Positions 27,481 to 40,265 of a DNA stretch of 64,000 bases are shown one piece after another. Below the pieces are notes generated by a model. That model was not told the origin of the DNA. It did not search any database and saw only the letters and a list, made by a program, of their open reading frames with translations. The stretch lies in the NCBI RefSeq assembly GCF_040412425.1, contig NC_089766.1, forward strand, positions 17,459,508 through 17,523,507, written 5' to 3'. The first letter of the stretch is position 1. Each line of letters begins with the position of its first letter. The translations under genes were made by a program, and so were the position numbers. The DNA comes from Macrobrachium rosenbergii (lineage: Eukaryota; Arthropoda; Malacostraca; Decapoda; Palaemonidae).

Positions 27481-28317
27481 AAGGAAGGAACTCCGTGTTT
27501 GGAGAGAAATCAGGGAGAAAATTGCCCTGCTAGACCGCGGAGAACGGAAGTCCAGTCATCACGGAGGGAGAATATCAATACTAACACCCGGTCGCCCTTA
27601 CCGCAGCACACACACTGCTGGACATCGAAGAATACCTGGATCCCTCTCCTTCTGGTTCCCCTCTCTTCCCCTCCCCTCACTCGCTACCTGTCTCTGCTCC
27701 CTTCTGTTAAAACCCCTTCCCCCCGGTAGGACTCGCGTCATGGAAGCGTGTGAGGTGTTTGGCGCGTGCGTGCGTATCGTGAGGGAATTACATTCCGATC
27801 TGGATGGACATAATGACTAATGTTATTCATTTATTAATGCTCCCCTCCGACTGAAGAGATGAGTCTTAATCTTACTTGCAGAAAATAACATTACAAAAGT
27901 CATTTCACAATGCCTCGGGATTAACTCTTCGTGCTCTTTCAGTCACTTAATAAATGACAAAACATACTAAACAATTTCGTAACCAACAATTCAATATATG
28001 ATTATAAATACCAGAATTATTACCCCTCTATCCTTAACGCTATATACATTAGTGATCATGTAACAATCTATTATATACGAAAGCATGGCGCAGTGCGTAT
28101 AGGGGTATCCAACAAGCTGCTGGTGTTTATATATACCTTCAGAACAGGTATCTGACGTGTCTATTTTGAGGGCAGTTTTGTACACAGGGGGTTCATCCTT
28201 TACTTAGCAGTTAAAGAAGGGGTATGACAGTGACGACTGTCTGATTTTTTCCCTGAAGCCACCACCTATTTGGGGAAATAGCTTACTGTAAAAAACGTAT
28301 ACAAATCATAAAGAGAA

Positions 28318-28628
28318 CAGAATATAGACTTTAGGCCGAAGGCCACCCGCTGGGACCTATGAGGTCATTCAGCGCTGAAACCGAAATTGACAGTAAAAAA
28401 GGTTTGAAAGATATAACAGGAGGAAGATCTCGCAGTTGCACTATGAAACAATTGTTAGGAGAGGATGGAAAGTAAGATGGAAGAAAGAGAATATGAACGG
28501 AGATAAAGTAAAAGGAATGAAACGGGTTGGAGCTAGGGGCCGCAGGGACGCTTTCAAACAACCTCAAGTAATGCCTACAGCGCACTAAGTGAGGTGCACT
28601 GACGGCACTAACCCCATACGGGAACAAA
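28318..28628 (+). mobile_element. SINE-like family A, copy A2
   Basis: Near full length, from ATATAGACTTTAGGCCGAAGG through TGAGGTCATTCAGCGCTGAA and GGGGCCGCAGGGACGCT to the terminal CCCCATACGGG. Confidence 0.85.
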
Positions 28629-29042
28629 TCTTAAAACGTCTGACCCTACAGTTAACGACAAGCAAACATGCCAGACAGAAACGTGATCGCCATTACATCA
28701 TAAAGACAAAAAGGTTAAAGTTGTACAAGCAACAACAGAGAAGCTATTGCCCATAAGCTCCAAGTAAATTACACTTACCCTAATGGAACTGAACAAGGAG
28801 AGGCTTACGTAAAGCCAAGTTATCACACTCATCAAATTGATTTGAAGTGTAATCTCAAGAAATAAAGCTCCTTGTGACCTCACATAACGCTGTTATAACA
28901 GGTATTTGCAGATTAACTAAGTTAGTTATTGCTCCTGCGTATTTTATTTAATTTTTTTTTCTTTGAGAGAACATCAAGATTATTATTACTGTACTATCTT
29001 ATTTACCTGCACTACTGAAAGTATGGTGTTCTCTTCCAGCAA

Positions 29043-29114
<72 letters not shown>
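29043..29114. repeat. (ATT)n microsatellite
   Basis: Trinucleotide run of about 72 bp. Confidence 0.97.
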
Positions 29115-29115
<1 letters not shown>

Positions 29116-29310
29116 TTATTACTGAAGAAATGACAAGATAATCTATAATTTGAAGCATATGAAAACGGATGGTGGATAATTGGTCACGAGCGCAAATGGA
29201 AGATGAAAGACAAAGGAATCAAATGAAGGTCAACATCAACAGAGGATTTCAAGACCGCAAAGGTTCCAACCCAGCTCCTTATTTTGATCAAGGTACGAAT
29301 AACTAACGAT

Positions 29311-29650
29311 ACCTATATGGGAGCGGTTCAAAGGAGCGACATGTCATAGGAGTGACATAGCAAAATAGTGACACCTCCGATATAAATTTCAAAGGAGTGA
29401 CAACCATCCAACTAATATTTAAAATATGTTAACAATTCAGCGGTCCTAGGTTTTTTTAAATGAAATCTTAATAATCTGTATAATTCTTATAATTTTTGGT
29501 TACTTTGTCACTTCATCGTAATATCATTCCAATAAAATGTCACTCCTTTAATATGGTATTTGTGTCACTCCTTTGTTATGTCACTATTTTAATAGTTGCA
29601 TTTATGTCACTCCTTCGATACAGACCCACATTATAGGTATACCTATAATT
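29311..29650. mobile_element. MITE-like foldback with repeated AGGAGTGACA motifs
   Basis: Left arm (29311-29400) contains AAAGGAGCGACATGTCATAG, GGAGTGACATAGCAAAATAG and CAAAGGAGTGACA; right arm (29540-29650) contains the complements TGTCACTCCTTT, TTATGTCACTATTTTAATAG and TTTATGTCACTCCTTC. The extreme ends GATACCTATAT and ATTATAGGTATAC are also inverted. The loop of about 140 bp is AT-rich with no coding capacity. Confidence 0.7.
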
Positions 29651-30111
29651 AACGAATAGGAGATAAGTACAAAATGGCATTGCATTAGTCACTTCTCGGA
29701 GCATCATTGTGACCCACAGCCCCCCAAACAAAGGACTTCTAAGGCACCTAACTTAGAAGCTCAACCGTATTCATATAATCCGGTCTTGAGACAGCATAAT
29801 AAGAATGATTTGAAACGATTTTCAAATAATTCGCTCATAATTCTTCATTATTCTCCCTGCTTCCATATTTCCTTTCTCATGAACTATAAATGTTCCAGAT
29901 AAATTACGAATAAATATGCAAATAAAGTACCCCATGCCCTGTACCACAATTTATTTTTTCTTTGATACTGCGTCTCCGGATTTCACTTCAGAAATTACAC
30001 GAACTCCCTTTAGGTTTCTTGCCCTGTGTCACTATACTCAATCACACTATTATTTAAAAAGCATTCTGATATCCTCCTATCGTTACCGCTACTCACTTGA
30101 CCTGCTTCTTC

Positions 30112-30428
30112 TACGGAATGGAATACGGAGTTTAGGCCAAAGGCCAAGCACAGGGACCTATGAGGTCATTCAGCTCTGGAAAGGAAACTGAGAGTAGGTA
30201 GGTTTGAAAGGTGTTAAGAGTAGGAATACCTCGCAGTTGCACCATGAAATAATTGTTAGGGGAGGGTGAATAGCAAGAAGGAAGAAAGATAATATGACTG
30301 GAGGTACAGTAAAAGGAATGGAAAGGGTTGTAGCTAGGGGCCGAAAGGAAGCTGCAAAGAACCTTTAGTAATGCCTACAGTGCACCCCGTGAGGTGCACT
30401 GATAGCACTACCCCCTTACGGGGTAAGC
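30112..30428 (+). mobile_element. SINE-like family A, copy A3
   Basis: Near full length, from GGAATACGGAGTTTAGGCC to the terminal CCCCCTTACGGGG. Some internal divergence (TGAATAGCAAGAAGG). Confidence 0.85.
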
Positions 30429-31142
30429 TGCTTCTTCTTTGACTCGTTTTTCTTCCAGAATTGAAATTTAAAATTTCCTGAGACTTCAAATCGTCTGTCC
30501 AACAGCCTCACTACTACTGTATACTTGCTTCTTTTATGCTTAGTGTTTCATGGATGGTCAGAATTGCTCTCAAGATCGGGGGTTATTTACAAATCATCAA
30601 CTCCGCAATTCTAAACAAACTCACTTTATTCTAAACGAGCATACAACTCTACACAAATCAATTTAATGATAAAAAAAACTGTCTTTAACTCCAAAACACA
30701 CTTTAAATGTTTTCATAAACATTCAGTATCATTTGTCCTACTTATTTCATGTTTTGTGATTATCTCAGCTTATTTCGTCTTTATTATCCCATTATGCAGA
30801 CGATCCACCAAATTCAACAGAACTACAAAACACACGAACACACACAACTCGCCAGAGAATCAGGGGAGGCGAGTTACGTTACCAAAATACCGCGAAACAC
30901 AATAGAGGCCGGACGTACAAATTACACCTATCCTCTAATACACTGGATGATGAAGGGAGAAAAGGGCAAATTGCGGCCGGATGATGTAAAAATCGCCACG
31001 AAGGCATTCCCAGCATTGAATAATAGGAGACTGAACGTGAGTTATACGCGCGCCGTTGAATAACCCATGAAATATAAAGATGTTGAAAGCTGCTGCTGGC
31101 TCGATTGGTCAAGGCAGGCGAGGGAAAGGAAGTTGTTCTGAT

Positions 31143-31572
31143 CATTTGGAAACTCCAGAAGAAGAAGAAGAAGAAGAAGAAGAAGAAGAAGAAGAAGAAG
31201 AAGAAGAAGAAGAAGAAGAAGAAGAAGAAGAAGAAGAAAGTAGTAGTAGTAGTAGTTTGCACTCATAAAAAAATTGAATTGCAGTCGACCTGAGGCTGGA
31301 AACAAACAGCATTCTTTCCCCACCATTGTAGTTTTTGCTCATTTGGAAACTCCAGGAGAAGAAGAAGAAGAAGAAGAAGAAGAAAAGGAAGAAGAAGAAG
31401 AAGAAGAAGAAGAAGAAGAAGAAGAAGAAGAAGCAGTAGTTTGCACTCATAAAAAAACTGAATTGCAGTCGACCTGAGGCTGGAAACAAACAGCATTCTT
31501 TCCCCACCATTGTAGTTTTTGCTCATTTGGAAACTCCAGGAGAAGAAGAAGAAGAAGAAGAAGAAGAAGAAG

Positions 31573-31604
<32 letters not shown>

Positions 31605-31690
31605 GTTTGCACTCCTAAAAAACTGAATTGCAGTCGACCTGAGGCTGGAAACAAACACAGCATTCTTTCCCCACCATTGTAGTGCCATGA
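31143..31690. repeat. Compound repeat: (GAA)n plus ~105-bp spacer, three units
   Basis: Three direct units, each TTTGGAAACTCCAG(A/G)A, (GAA)n, AGTAGTTTGCACTCATAAAA, TTGCAGTCGACCTGAGGCTG, AACAGCATTCTTTCCCCACC, ATTGTAGTTTTTGCTCA. The (GAA) runs lie at 31155-31238, 31359-31432 and 31540-31602. Poly-Glu, poly-Lys, poly-Leu and poly-Phe frames are artefacts. Confidence 0.95.
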
Positions 31691-32104
31691 CTATTCTAAT
31701 CAGCTTCAAAGAGGTATCACGAAGTTATATATCGTGACTGAAAATTCTTAAGACAATTGTTTGCAGGCAGCCTCAAAATAGCTTTCGCCAGCTTCTGTAA
31801 ACATTTTACCTGGGGTATAAATGACCAAAGCTACTAATCTGAGCTATTTTCAAAGAGAGGTTAATAGTGATGTTACGCAACATAATAAAGCAATCATGAC
31901 ATCGTATTGCTGGTACACAGAGGAAATTGTATATCGTGCACGTTGTTATTCAATAGCAACTAAAATTACATACTAAACCTAGTTACTGGTTACTGATTTC
32001 CAAGGAAAGTATTACTTAGCCCTCCACTCTTGCAAACAGGCAGGTTAATGATGCGTTTACAGCACTAACATACTTAATGAACACGTGAAACTAAGACAGA
32101 TAGT

Positions 32105-32406
32105 TAGAATATAGGATTTAGGCCAAAGGTCAAGAGCTGAGACCTATGAGGTCATTCAGCGCTGAAAGGAAAATTGACAGTACAAAGGTTTGAAAGAGGT
32201 AACAGAGGAAAACCTCGCAGTCGCACTCTGAAACAATTATCAGGATAGGGTGGAAAGGAAGGTGGAAGAAAGAGAATATTAAGGGAGGTACAGTAAAAGG
32301 AATGAAAAGGGTTGCAGCTAGGGGCCAAAGGAACGCGGCAAAGATCATTAAGTAATGCCTACAGTGCACCGCGTGAGGTACACTGACGGAATTACCTACC
32401 ACGGGA
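32105..32406 (+). mobile_element. SINE-like family A, copy A4
   Basis: Near full length: AGAATATAGGATTTAGGCC, GACCTATGAGGTCATTCAGC, GGTTGCAGCTAGGGGCC, ending ATTACCTACCACGGG. Confidence 0.85.
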
Positions 32407-32747
32407 AACACATGAAACTTAGGTAAAGGAATTGTATTGCTGTTACAAGGCCTTGGCCACCACTTCCAGCCATCAATATGAACCAATGCATTCCTATAAA
32501 TGGTTAAAAGAGAAAATTTCAGTTTGAATCTTCTATGTGGATATGTCGACTGCACTTAGCAATTACCAATGAAATATATGCTTTATGGTACAATGGGTTT
32601 AGCAATGATGTCGCTCTTTCATCAGGTTTCTAATTATACCTGGGAAAGGAGAGCTTTTTCATTCGCATCCTTTTTCGAGTTACAAAAGCATATTCCAATT
32701 CCAATGTATTTGAAAAATATAGATTTTAATTCGAGGTTACTACGGAG

Positions 32748-32860
<113 letters not shown>

Positions 32861-33044
32861 TGGGAAAGAAATCAATTTTATATTCTTCGATGCAGGCAAA
32901 TAAGTCAGAGAGGCGAAAGTGCACAACATAATGAATCCATAATTTTTGCAGTTGATGCTTTTTATTTGACAATTATCAGCAATTTAAAAGTTCTACTGAT
33001 TCGAAGAAAATGTGTTCTATGAAATAACTTTACCTAAGTTTCAT

Positions 33045-33288
33045 GTGTTCCCCGTTGGGGGGGCCGTATAATGCCGTCAGTGTACCTCACGCGGTGCACT
33101 GCAGGCATTACTTAATGATCTTTGCCGCGTTCCTACGGCCCCTAGCTGCAACCCTTTTCATTCCTTTTACTCTACCTCCCTTCATATCCTCTTTCTTCCA
33201 CCTTCCTTTCCACCCTATCCTGATAATTGTTTCAGAGTGCAACTGCGAGGTTTTCCTCTGTACCCATTTCAACCCTTTGTCCTGTTAA
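33045..33288 (-). mobile_element. SINE-like family A, copy A5 (only minus-strand copy, truncated)
   Basis: Reverse complement of the 3' two thirds of the family A repeat (CCCCGTTGGGGGGGCCGTAT end first, then GTGCACTGCAGGCATTACTT and GTTTCAGAGTGCAACTGCGAGG). The CTCAGCGCTGAATGACCTCA head is missing, so it is truncated at the 5' end. Confidence 0.85.
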
Positions 33289-33311
33289 TTTAGCGCGTGT
33301 GTATGTATGTA

Positions 33312-33323
<12 letters not shown>

Positions 33324-33400
<77 letters not shown>

Positions 33401-33416
33401 CTATATATATACATGT

Positions 33417-33473
<57 letters not shown>

Positions 33474-33490
33474 AATATATATATATATAA
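33324..33490. repeat. (TA)n microsatellite with small interruptions
   Basis: TA tract of about 165 bp with CATA and CTATA interruptions at 33385-33420 and 33471. Confidence 0.95.
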
Positions 33491-34009
33491 TATAATGCCA
33501 TGAAAATTTATAGTTTAGAAAGGAATCACATTCGATATTAGTTCAACAGCATAAGCAATAAAGAGGATAAACAACATCCAAACACGAGAGATTTCCCAAT
33601 TCCCTCTGTCATGCTTCGATACCACCTTACAATCGTCCCAACCTTTCGGTAAGCCATCAAGGTCTGTGGGAGGAGGAAAAAATTGACATCTGTCACGTTC
33701 GTGAGTTTTCCGAAACATAAAGACGAAGACTACGTGACGTTTACTTACGGTCAAATGACCACTTCATTGTCTTCGATTTCACCTTATATTGGCTTTGGCC
33801 GGATGTGAGGAATCACGCATGCCCACTGAGCTTCACTGTTTGTTTACATATTTACTTAACTCTTTTTATTTCTCTGGTTTGTTGTGGAGATGTCGGTTTC
33901 TACACGTAAACGGTGCCCGATGTCAGGATGTCTGGCGTCAAGCTGAGTCATGGGATATAGCCCATACTGATCATTGTGAAATTCGTAAGGTGTCCCAGCA
34001 GACAGAGTG

Positions 34010-34010
<1 letters not shown>

Positions 34011-34083
<73 letters not shown>
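34011..34083. repeat. (CT)n microsatellite
   Basis: Pure CT tract of about 70 bp. Confidence 0.97.
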
Positions 34084-34084
<1 letters not shown>

Positions 34085-34714
34085 AAATCAAAATATGGTC
34101 AACAGCTAATTTAACTGAATTAACAACAGTTAGAACAACATTCTGAAACAACTCCAAAGTAAACAGTTGCTTACTCTGTTGCTGTCTTCCGGTCACCGAA
34201 ACAAGCACTAACCAGACACGAACTCCGCAGATGGGAAAATTAATGTTGTTGTCATGACGTTTAATTTAATAAGCCCATTCTGCATTAAGTATCTATTTTC
34301 CCCTAGGTGGTTTTGCAATCTCTCTCTCTCTCCCTCTCTATTTTTAGCTCTTTTTCCGTTGATTTGTCATTTAGTAACTAGATAGACCATAAGGGGGGGG
34401 GTGCGTGCCCCATGCAACACCCCCCGGCTACACTGCTGAAATAGATGAATATCCTGCCACGTTGTATGATGAAACAAGAATGCTTCCTTCAATATATAAG
34501 GGATTTCTCTTCACTACGTACTTCTAGCGATATAAAGTAACCCTTTAAAAAATTGGATGCCTTGCACGTTATATTATCGAACCCTTCCATTCTTACTATA
34601 ACGCCATTTTATATGAATCTGTCAATTAATCATTCAACCGATCCCATCTCTATGCCTCTCATTACTCGCATTCACTAATACATTAGTTTTATTTAATCTC
34701 CTCCATTCTGTTTT

Positions 34715-34830
34715 ATGTGTCCAATCACCACGACCTTTACAGACTAATCTCCTCTCTCTCTCTCTCTCCTAATCTCTTCCACTCTATCTTATGTACATGT
34801 CCAATAACCACAACCTTTACACACTATACC

Positions 34831-34888
<58 letters not shown>
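34715..34888. repeat. Compound repeat: ~45-bp spacer plus (CT)n, two units
   Basis: Two direct copies of TGTCCAATCACCACGACC / TTTACAGACTAATC.. followed by CT runs of different length (about 34755-34768 and 34832-34887). Same architecture as the larger arrays at 1.2 and 54.5 kb. Confidence 0.85.
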
Positions 34889-35192
34889 GTGTCTGTCTTT
34901 CATGCGCATACCGCACAAATTGCGACACCAGGGATAAGTTACGCTCCCCCAGAGACCCGCCATTCACCCAATTCCGTCGACGGGCGGCAATTTTCTAAAT
35001 TATGACGTCAACAGTATATCACAATTTCCTTGATGCCCAGGGTTCTGGAATTCTCGGAAATTCGATTCCAGCCCAGATGATACAGGCTGACGCGACGATC
35101 TACATAGAGACAGTCAAGAATTATGTTAATTATCTTTCCACTATAATTTTCAAGGAAGAGTAAACAGAAACGGGGGGAAATGCTCTGGTTCG

Positions 35193-35196
<4 letters not shown>

Positions 35197-35248
<52 letters not shown>

Positions 35249-35333
35249 TTTTTCACTCCATTTGTATTAGTGCATACTCCTACGATATTAATGGGTTAAG
35301 CAAACATGTTACAGGACATATATTAAAAAAAAT

Positions 35334-35390
<57 letters not shown>
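35197..35390. repeat. Two (GA)n microsatellites
   Basis: GA runs at 35197-35245 and 35337-35390, separated by unique sequence. Confidence 0.95.
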
Positions 35391-35392
<2 letters not shown>

Positions 35393-35694
35393 TAATAATC
35401 GCACCAATGGCTCCTCTCCTTAGATTGCAAGAAAGCATCAGCTTAAAAATAGCGACGACGAACAACTGGAAAGAGGCCCATTCGAAAGGAAAGACACCTC
35501 GGCGAACAACACCTTTGACAATGCAATTACTATTATTACTATTAAATAGTTTTACCGCACTCTCTTATGGCAAGGCTGAAGGGTTTGGTCCTAGGAATGA
35601 TAAAATCAATATATGAATTGCTTTCCTGGAAGGGATTTGATACAGACTTTGCATATGGTATCGGCTGTGATCAGGGTCGACGCGTAACAAGTAA

Positions 35695-36022
35695 AAAATT
35701 AATCGAAGTTTCTTCGCGCAATCTAGTTTTCTGTACAGCGTATAATGCTGTATGAAACTCTCAGCCAAGGCCCGATGGTGACCTGTGTTGTTGGCCCTAC
35801 AGCGGTGCCAGACGCACGATCATGACTAACTTTAACCTTAAATAAATAAAAACTAATGAGGCTAGAGGACTGCAATTTGGTATGTTTGGTGATGGGGGGT
35901 GGATGATCAACATACCAATTTGCTGCCCTCTAGCCTCAATAGTTTTCAGGATCTGAGGGCGGACAGAAAAAGTGCGGACAGACAGACAAAGCCGGCACAA
36001 GTTTTCTCTTTAGAAAACTAAA
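35695..36022 (+). mobile_element. Hairpin-rich short element, copy B4
   Basis: Starts AATCGAAGTTTCTTCGCGCA, then GTTTTCTGTACAGCGTATAA with the local palindrome TACAGCGTATAATGCTGTA; long hairpin GGCTAGAGGACTGCAATTTG ... CAAATTTGCTGCCCTCTAGCC type at about 35858-35936; ends TTTAGAAAACTAAAA. The middle GCCACCGAAA hairpin is absent, so this is an internally shorter form. Confidence 0.88.
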
Positions 36023-36024
36023 AA

Positions 36025-37425
36025 TGGATAAATGCCATAGAGAGCAGGAGGGCTTCTAAAGATCATGCTCATCTTCTTCCAAACATGGTTCTAATTAAGG
36101 CACAGTGTTCCTCACTTTAAGCAAGTTAATCATTTCAGAAAAGTGCCCCAAAGTTCACTTTTTAAAATATTATTTGCATAGTAAAAAAGAATATCGTAGG
36201 GAACTAAGGCTGATTTTCCAACTAAATTAACCCCACAGTTCCTAGAAACAATCAATTCAACATGTGAATCTTTATTTCAGTCCCAAAATGCTCATCAAAT
36301 CATTACCATGAAACTCACGGACGGTAAGCAACACTTTGCACAGGTTGCCAAAGAAGAAATGATGATGGATTTCTGAAATGTCGAGCTACTGACACTTGTG
36401 AAAGTGGAGGAAGAAAGGTCTTGAAGGATACGACAGACAGAAACGGTTTTTTTTTTGGGGGGGGGAGACAAACGAGCATCTAGGAAAGACCAAGCACAAC
36501 ACGGAGAGCGATAGATTTTTAAATACCTGTCTACAAAAGAAATGTACTCGTACTGAAACGAAAAGTCACATAGCAGAAGAGAGTCCACAGTAAGGAACGG
36601 AAAACAAGTTACCTGCACCAGGTTATTGAAATTTTATTTGAAATATGACCACATTAACAGACTCCTGTATGAGTTGGGGGAAGGAGAGAAACACCGCTTT
36701 TTGACCGAAAACTAGAAAAATTTTGGAAGTTGTGTGTTATGTTCTGAAACACTGGGGAACTATATGGCAATCATCTGGCAAAGTTCTAGACCAATCCGAC
36801 TACTCTAGGTATTTAAAAATTCAAAGGTCCTGTGGGTGGGTGTTTTTACACTCGTCCCTCTCAATGTGTCGTCTGTCATATTGTGCACTATTCTTCCAAT
36901 TAACGCCGTTTTTCGCAGCTTTTTGCGTTTGTTTCCATTTCATATAATAACTTACTTGGCAACTCGATACCCTGTATGTTTGTGATAAGATCAACATCAA
37001 CGACCTCAGCTGGATTTGGCGCCGAGCCGGGTTTTTGAAAGGGTCAGTGTGCGCATGTGTGAAAGACCAGGGTCAGTGCTTTGTTGTACAATAATTCTTG
37101 TTTTTTTTATATTTTACTGAAGAGTTACTAAAGAGTGAGTGTTATTTATTTCAGAGAATATAAAAAGATTGGGAAGGATATCTAAAAGTAAAACAAAAAG
37201 GCGACTGAATGCCTTTCATGCATCCTTAGGGCTAAGAGGAAGGTACAGGGGCAAGACAGAACACTTTAGTCAGCTACTGCTGCCTCACAAAAATTTCCCT
37301 CCCAGCCTCCCTCCCTCCCCCCCCCCCTCCAGTACGCAAAAAAGAGTCCCTTGTGATAGGTGATTCAAAGACGAGAAAAACCGCGGTAGAAACGAAGATC
37401 TTATCATTAAAAGAGGACTTTCAGA
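36025..37425. other. Non-coding stretch
   Basis: Unique sequence with a T8G9 homopolymer junction near 36450 and a C-rich run near 37315. A plus-strand frame at 37139-37363 (RLGRISKSKTKRRLNAFHAS start) is basic and could be an N-terminal remnant of the transposase relic downstream, but that is speculative. Confidence 0.35.
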
Positions 37426-37427
37426 AA

Positions 37428-37760
37428 ATCAAAATAGAAAACAATCTTGTAAGTAATGTTGTGAAAAAGTAACAGTGTCTTTTATGAATCATCAAATAGA
37501 TACAGGGTTAAAATTTCGTTGTAAAATAAAAAAAACATAATAGAAAACAATCTTGTAAGTAATGTTGTGAAAAAGTAACAGTGTCTTTTGTGAATCATCA
37601 AATAGATACAGGGTTAAAATTTCGTTGGAAAAAAAAAAAAAAAAAAAAAAAACATAATAGAAAACAATCTTTGTAATTTGTGAAAAAGTAAAGTGTCTTT
37701 TGTGAATCATCATACAGGGTTAAAACAATCTTGTATTTAGCATAATGTTGTGAAAAAGTA
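37428..37760. repeat. ~113-bp tandem repeat, two full units plus a deleted third
   Basis: Unit ATAGAAAACAATCTTGTAAG / TAATGTTGTGAAAAAGTAAC / AGTGTCTTTTGTGAATCATC / AAATAGATACAGGGTTAAAA / TTTCGTTG followed by an A-run. The A-run differs in each unit (about 8 vs 22 As). The third unit is shortened by several deletions. Confidence 0.9.
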
Positions 37761-37850
37761 AAAATATGGTAATTATGCAGATTAGTGTCGTACAAAAGAA
37801 ATGATTTTAGAGAAAGTGTGTATACGTCTATGTAGAAAATAAATCACCGG

Positions 37851-38475
37851 ATGAAAATCAAGACATTCAAGTGACTTCTGATGGATCAAGGTACAGAGAA
37901 TTCACCAAATTTTGGGTATGCAGCTGTAATAGACGTACACACTAAGCTTCTTATTGATCAAAAAATGAAAACAAAGGAAACAAATTAACAAGAAACAGCG
38001 AAGAAAAATATCGGAAGTAGCTTGAAGATCCTGTCCTAATCGGAAATAAATTATAAAGGAATAAAAAAACAGCTGTGAGAATGTACGTTTAAAAGACTAC
38101 AAAATGAGATCATTTGTAAGTAGGATTGGTGGCACTGGCCCTTACGGTGAAGATCACTGTCAAAAAATGTGACTTAAGGAAGTGTCATTATTTTGACCAA
38201 AAGAGTTCTCGACCATTTGTAACATTACTTCACCACATCAAATAAAAAATACAGGGTTGAAAATTATTATAACTGCATCTCCACTGATGACAATCCTCAG
38301 CACCATTTAAAAAGGGTTGTCAATGAATATAATTTGGATGAAAACAGAAAGAAAAAGCTGTTAACAACAGATAAAATGATAATGAAATGTTTAAAAGGTC
38401 CAACTCAAAATAAGAATGAGAGCCTTCATCCAATGGAACGTTTTTAAAGGTACCCAAAATGTTTTATTTATACAA
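37851..38475 (+). pseudogene. Decayed Mutator-like transposase fragment
   Basis: In scattered plus-strand frames I see pieces in the order expected of the Mutator-like transposase domain found in many arthropod and marine-invertebrate proteins: IQVTSDGSRY (family DGSW-type motif), GYAAVIDVHTKLLID (matching a GVIDV.TG.VLD step), GPYGEDH (PYG step), CISTDDNPQHH (STD..PQH step), KCLKGPTQNKNESLHPM (CL.G.TQN.NESLN step) and RYPKCFI. The order and spacing fit, but stops and frameshifts break it throughout and key cysteines are lost, so it is a dead copy. Family assignment is from remembered motif patterns, and a profile search is needed to confirm it. Confidence 0.5.
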
Positions 38476-38479
38476 TGCT

Positions 38480-39225
38480 TCTCATTCCAAAATTTTTTTG
38501 AGCATGTCTATTACAAAAAAATTACGCCAAGATGAAAAAATGAACAAACAAATAAATAAAAAAACAAGGAACCCTCGATTACGTCAAGTTTACCAGGAGG
38601 ATTTTGATGCCTTCAAGAAAATGTCCGTTTTCTAAAAATTAAAATAATAGTTAAGCTTTCAACTTAATTTTTCCCAAACTGTCCTTTATTTTTATGTTTC
38701 AATTTTTTTCACAAATTCTAAGCGTCAAAGTACTGTTTTTATGAAATGTTTTATTTATATTCTTATTATAACGCTAAAGATATAGTCTATATAAACATAT
38801 CTTTGGAATTAAAAGATAAAAAAAGACTTCAAGTTTTATACTTTAAGAGTTATAGCATCTGAAAGTATACTCATTTTTGGTGGCATTTTCATAGTTTTTG
38901 TTGAACATATATTTTTTTCCACGTACCTCCTTCAAACTTTCTGCACAAGTAAATAGGTATTTAAAGTGTTTTCAAGAAAAATTTGAAGTCAATCCGACCA
39001 TTATTTCTCACCTTCGGTCAAAAGCGAGAGCATCTCACCTAAAATTATCCCACATTAATATCCAAATACTGAACAACTTCACAACAGTTAACCAACTTAA
39101 ACCCACAACAGTCAACTACCCAACACGAACCTCTACTGGTTCGGCCTTCTGAGACTACGTATTTTACGACAAACGGTCCATCCATTACCACCAGTGAGAT
39201 CAATATGGGTCCTCTAATTGGTGAA
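38480..39225. other. AT-rich non-coding stretch downstream of the transposase relic
   Basis: Contains short sense fragments such as VYQEDFDAFKKM at about 38595 that might still belong to the relic, then unique sequence. An 84-codon plus-strand frame at 38898-39152 has no recognisable feature. Confidence 0.35.
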
Positions 39226-39229
39226 GCAA

Positions 39230-39408
<179 letters not shown>

Positions 39409-39729
39409 GATTTCATAATTCAAAAGATTTACATCGCGCCACGAAAGTTGCGAACGCACAATTAACACAATAATTGCATCACAGCCACAACAATTGATAC
39501 TAAACCCTCCAGTAATTAATACTGGACCCCCTCATTTCTTCTTACCTTAAGGGGGGAAAAAATGAACCCACGAACTGGCCTTTTGCAGACACGCAAGAAA
39601 TACTAAATGTACCTCCAGACGTCCCACGCCGATTATAACATATGCCAGGTAGAGGTCTCCCCCCCTTCACCCCCCCCCCTTGGCGTTTATGATTCAATCC
39701 ATTACCTGGAGGGAAATAAATGCCATGGG

Positions 39730-40265
39730 CTAAGGGGAGGGGGAGGAGGGAAGGGGGGGAGGAGAGAGACAGGGAGGAGGAGGAGGAGGAGGAGGAATGA
39801 TGAGATCAAAGAATGTAGTGAGGAGAAAAGGATGAATGAGGAACTGGAAAAGTGTGGTAGCAATATGGCAGTGATGATGATGATGATGATGATGATGATG
39901 AGGTAGGTGAGGAGGAGGTAGGGGGGAGGAAGAGGAAGAGGAAAAGGAGGAGGAGGAGGATGAAAAGAAGGAAGAGCCAGGGGAGGAGGAGGAGGAGGAG
40001 GAGGAGGAGGAGGAGGAGGAGGAGGAGGAGGAGGAGGGAGTTGGAGGAGGTTGGAGGAGGGAAGAAGAGGAAAAGGAGGAAGTGGAGGAGGAAGAGAAGG
40101 CGAAGAGGAAGGGGATGAGGGTGGAGGAGTGGAGGAGTAGGAGGGGAGGAGGAGGAGGAGGAAGAGCCAGGGGGGAGGAGGAGGAGGAGGTAGGGGGGAG
40201 GAAGAGGAAGAGGAAGAGGAGGTGGAGACGGAGGTAGGGGGGGAGGAAGAGGAGGAGAATGACGG
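39730..40265. repeat. Purine-rich (AGG)n-type low-complexity region
   Basis: About 530 bp of nearly pure purine on the plus strand, including (GAGGAG)n near 39970-40035, a (GATGAT)n run at 39870-39900 and GGGGGAGG phrases. The Pro/Ser/Leu-rich minus-strand frame at 39806-40366 is an artefact. Such mirror-symmetric purine tracts can form triplex DNA. Confidence 0.9.

Noticed and set aside
27470..27820. 116-codon plus-strand frame in the CpG-rich block
   Set aside because: Composition is typical of GC-rich untranslated or promoter sequence. No domain or splice context supports it, and it overlaps the better-supported minus-strand 5' end.
31042..31709. Poly-Leu/Phe/Ser and poly-Glu/Lys open frames
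   Set aside because: Translations of (GAA)n within the compound repeat.
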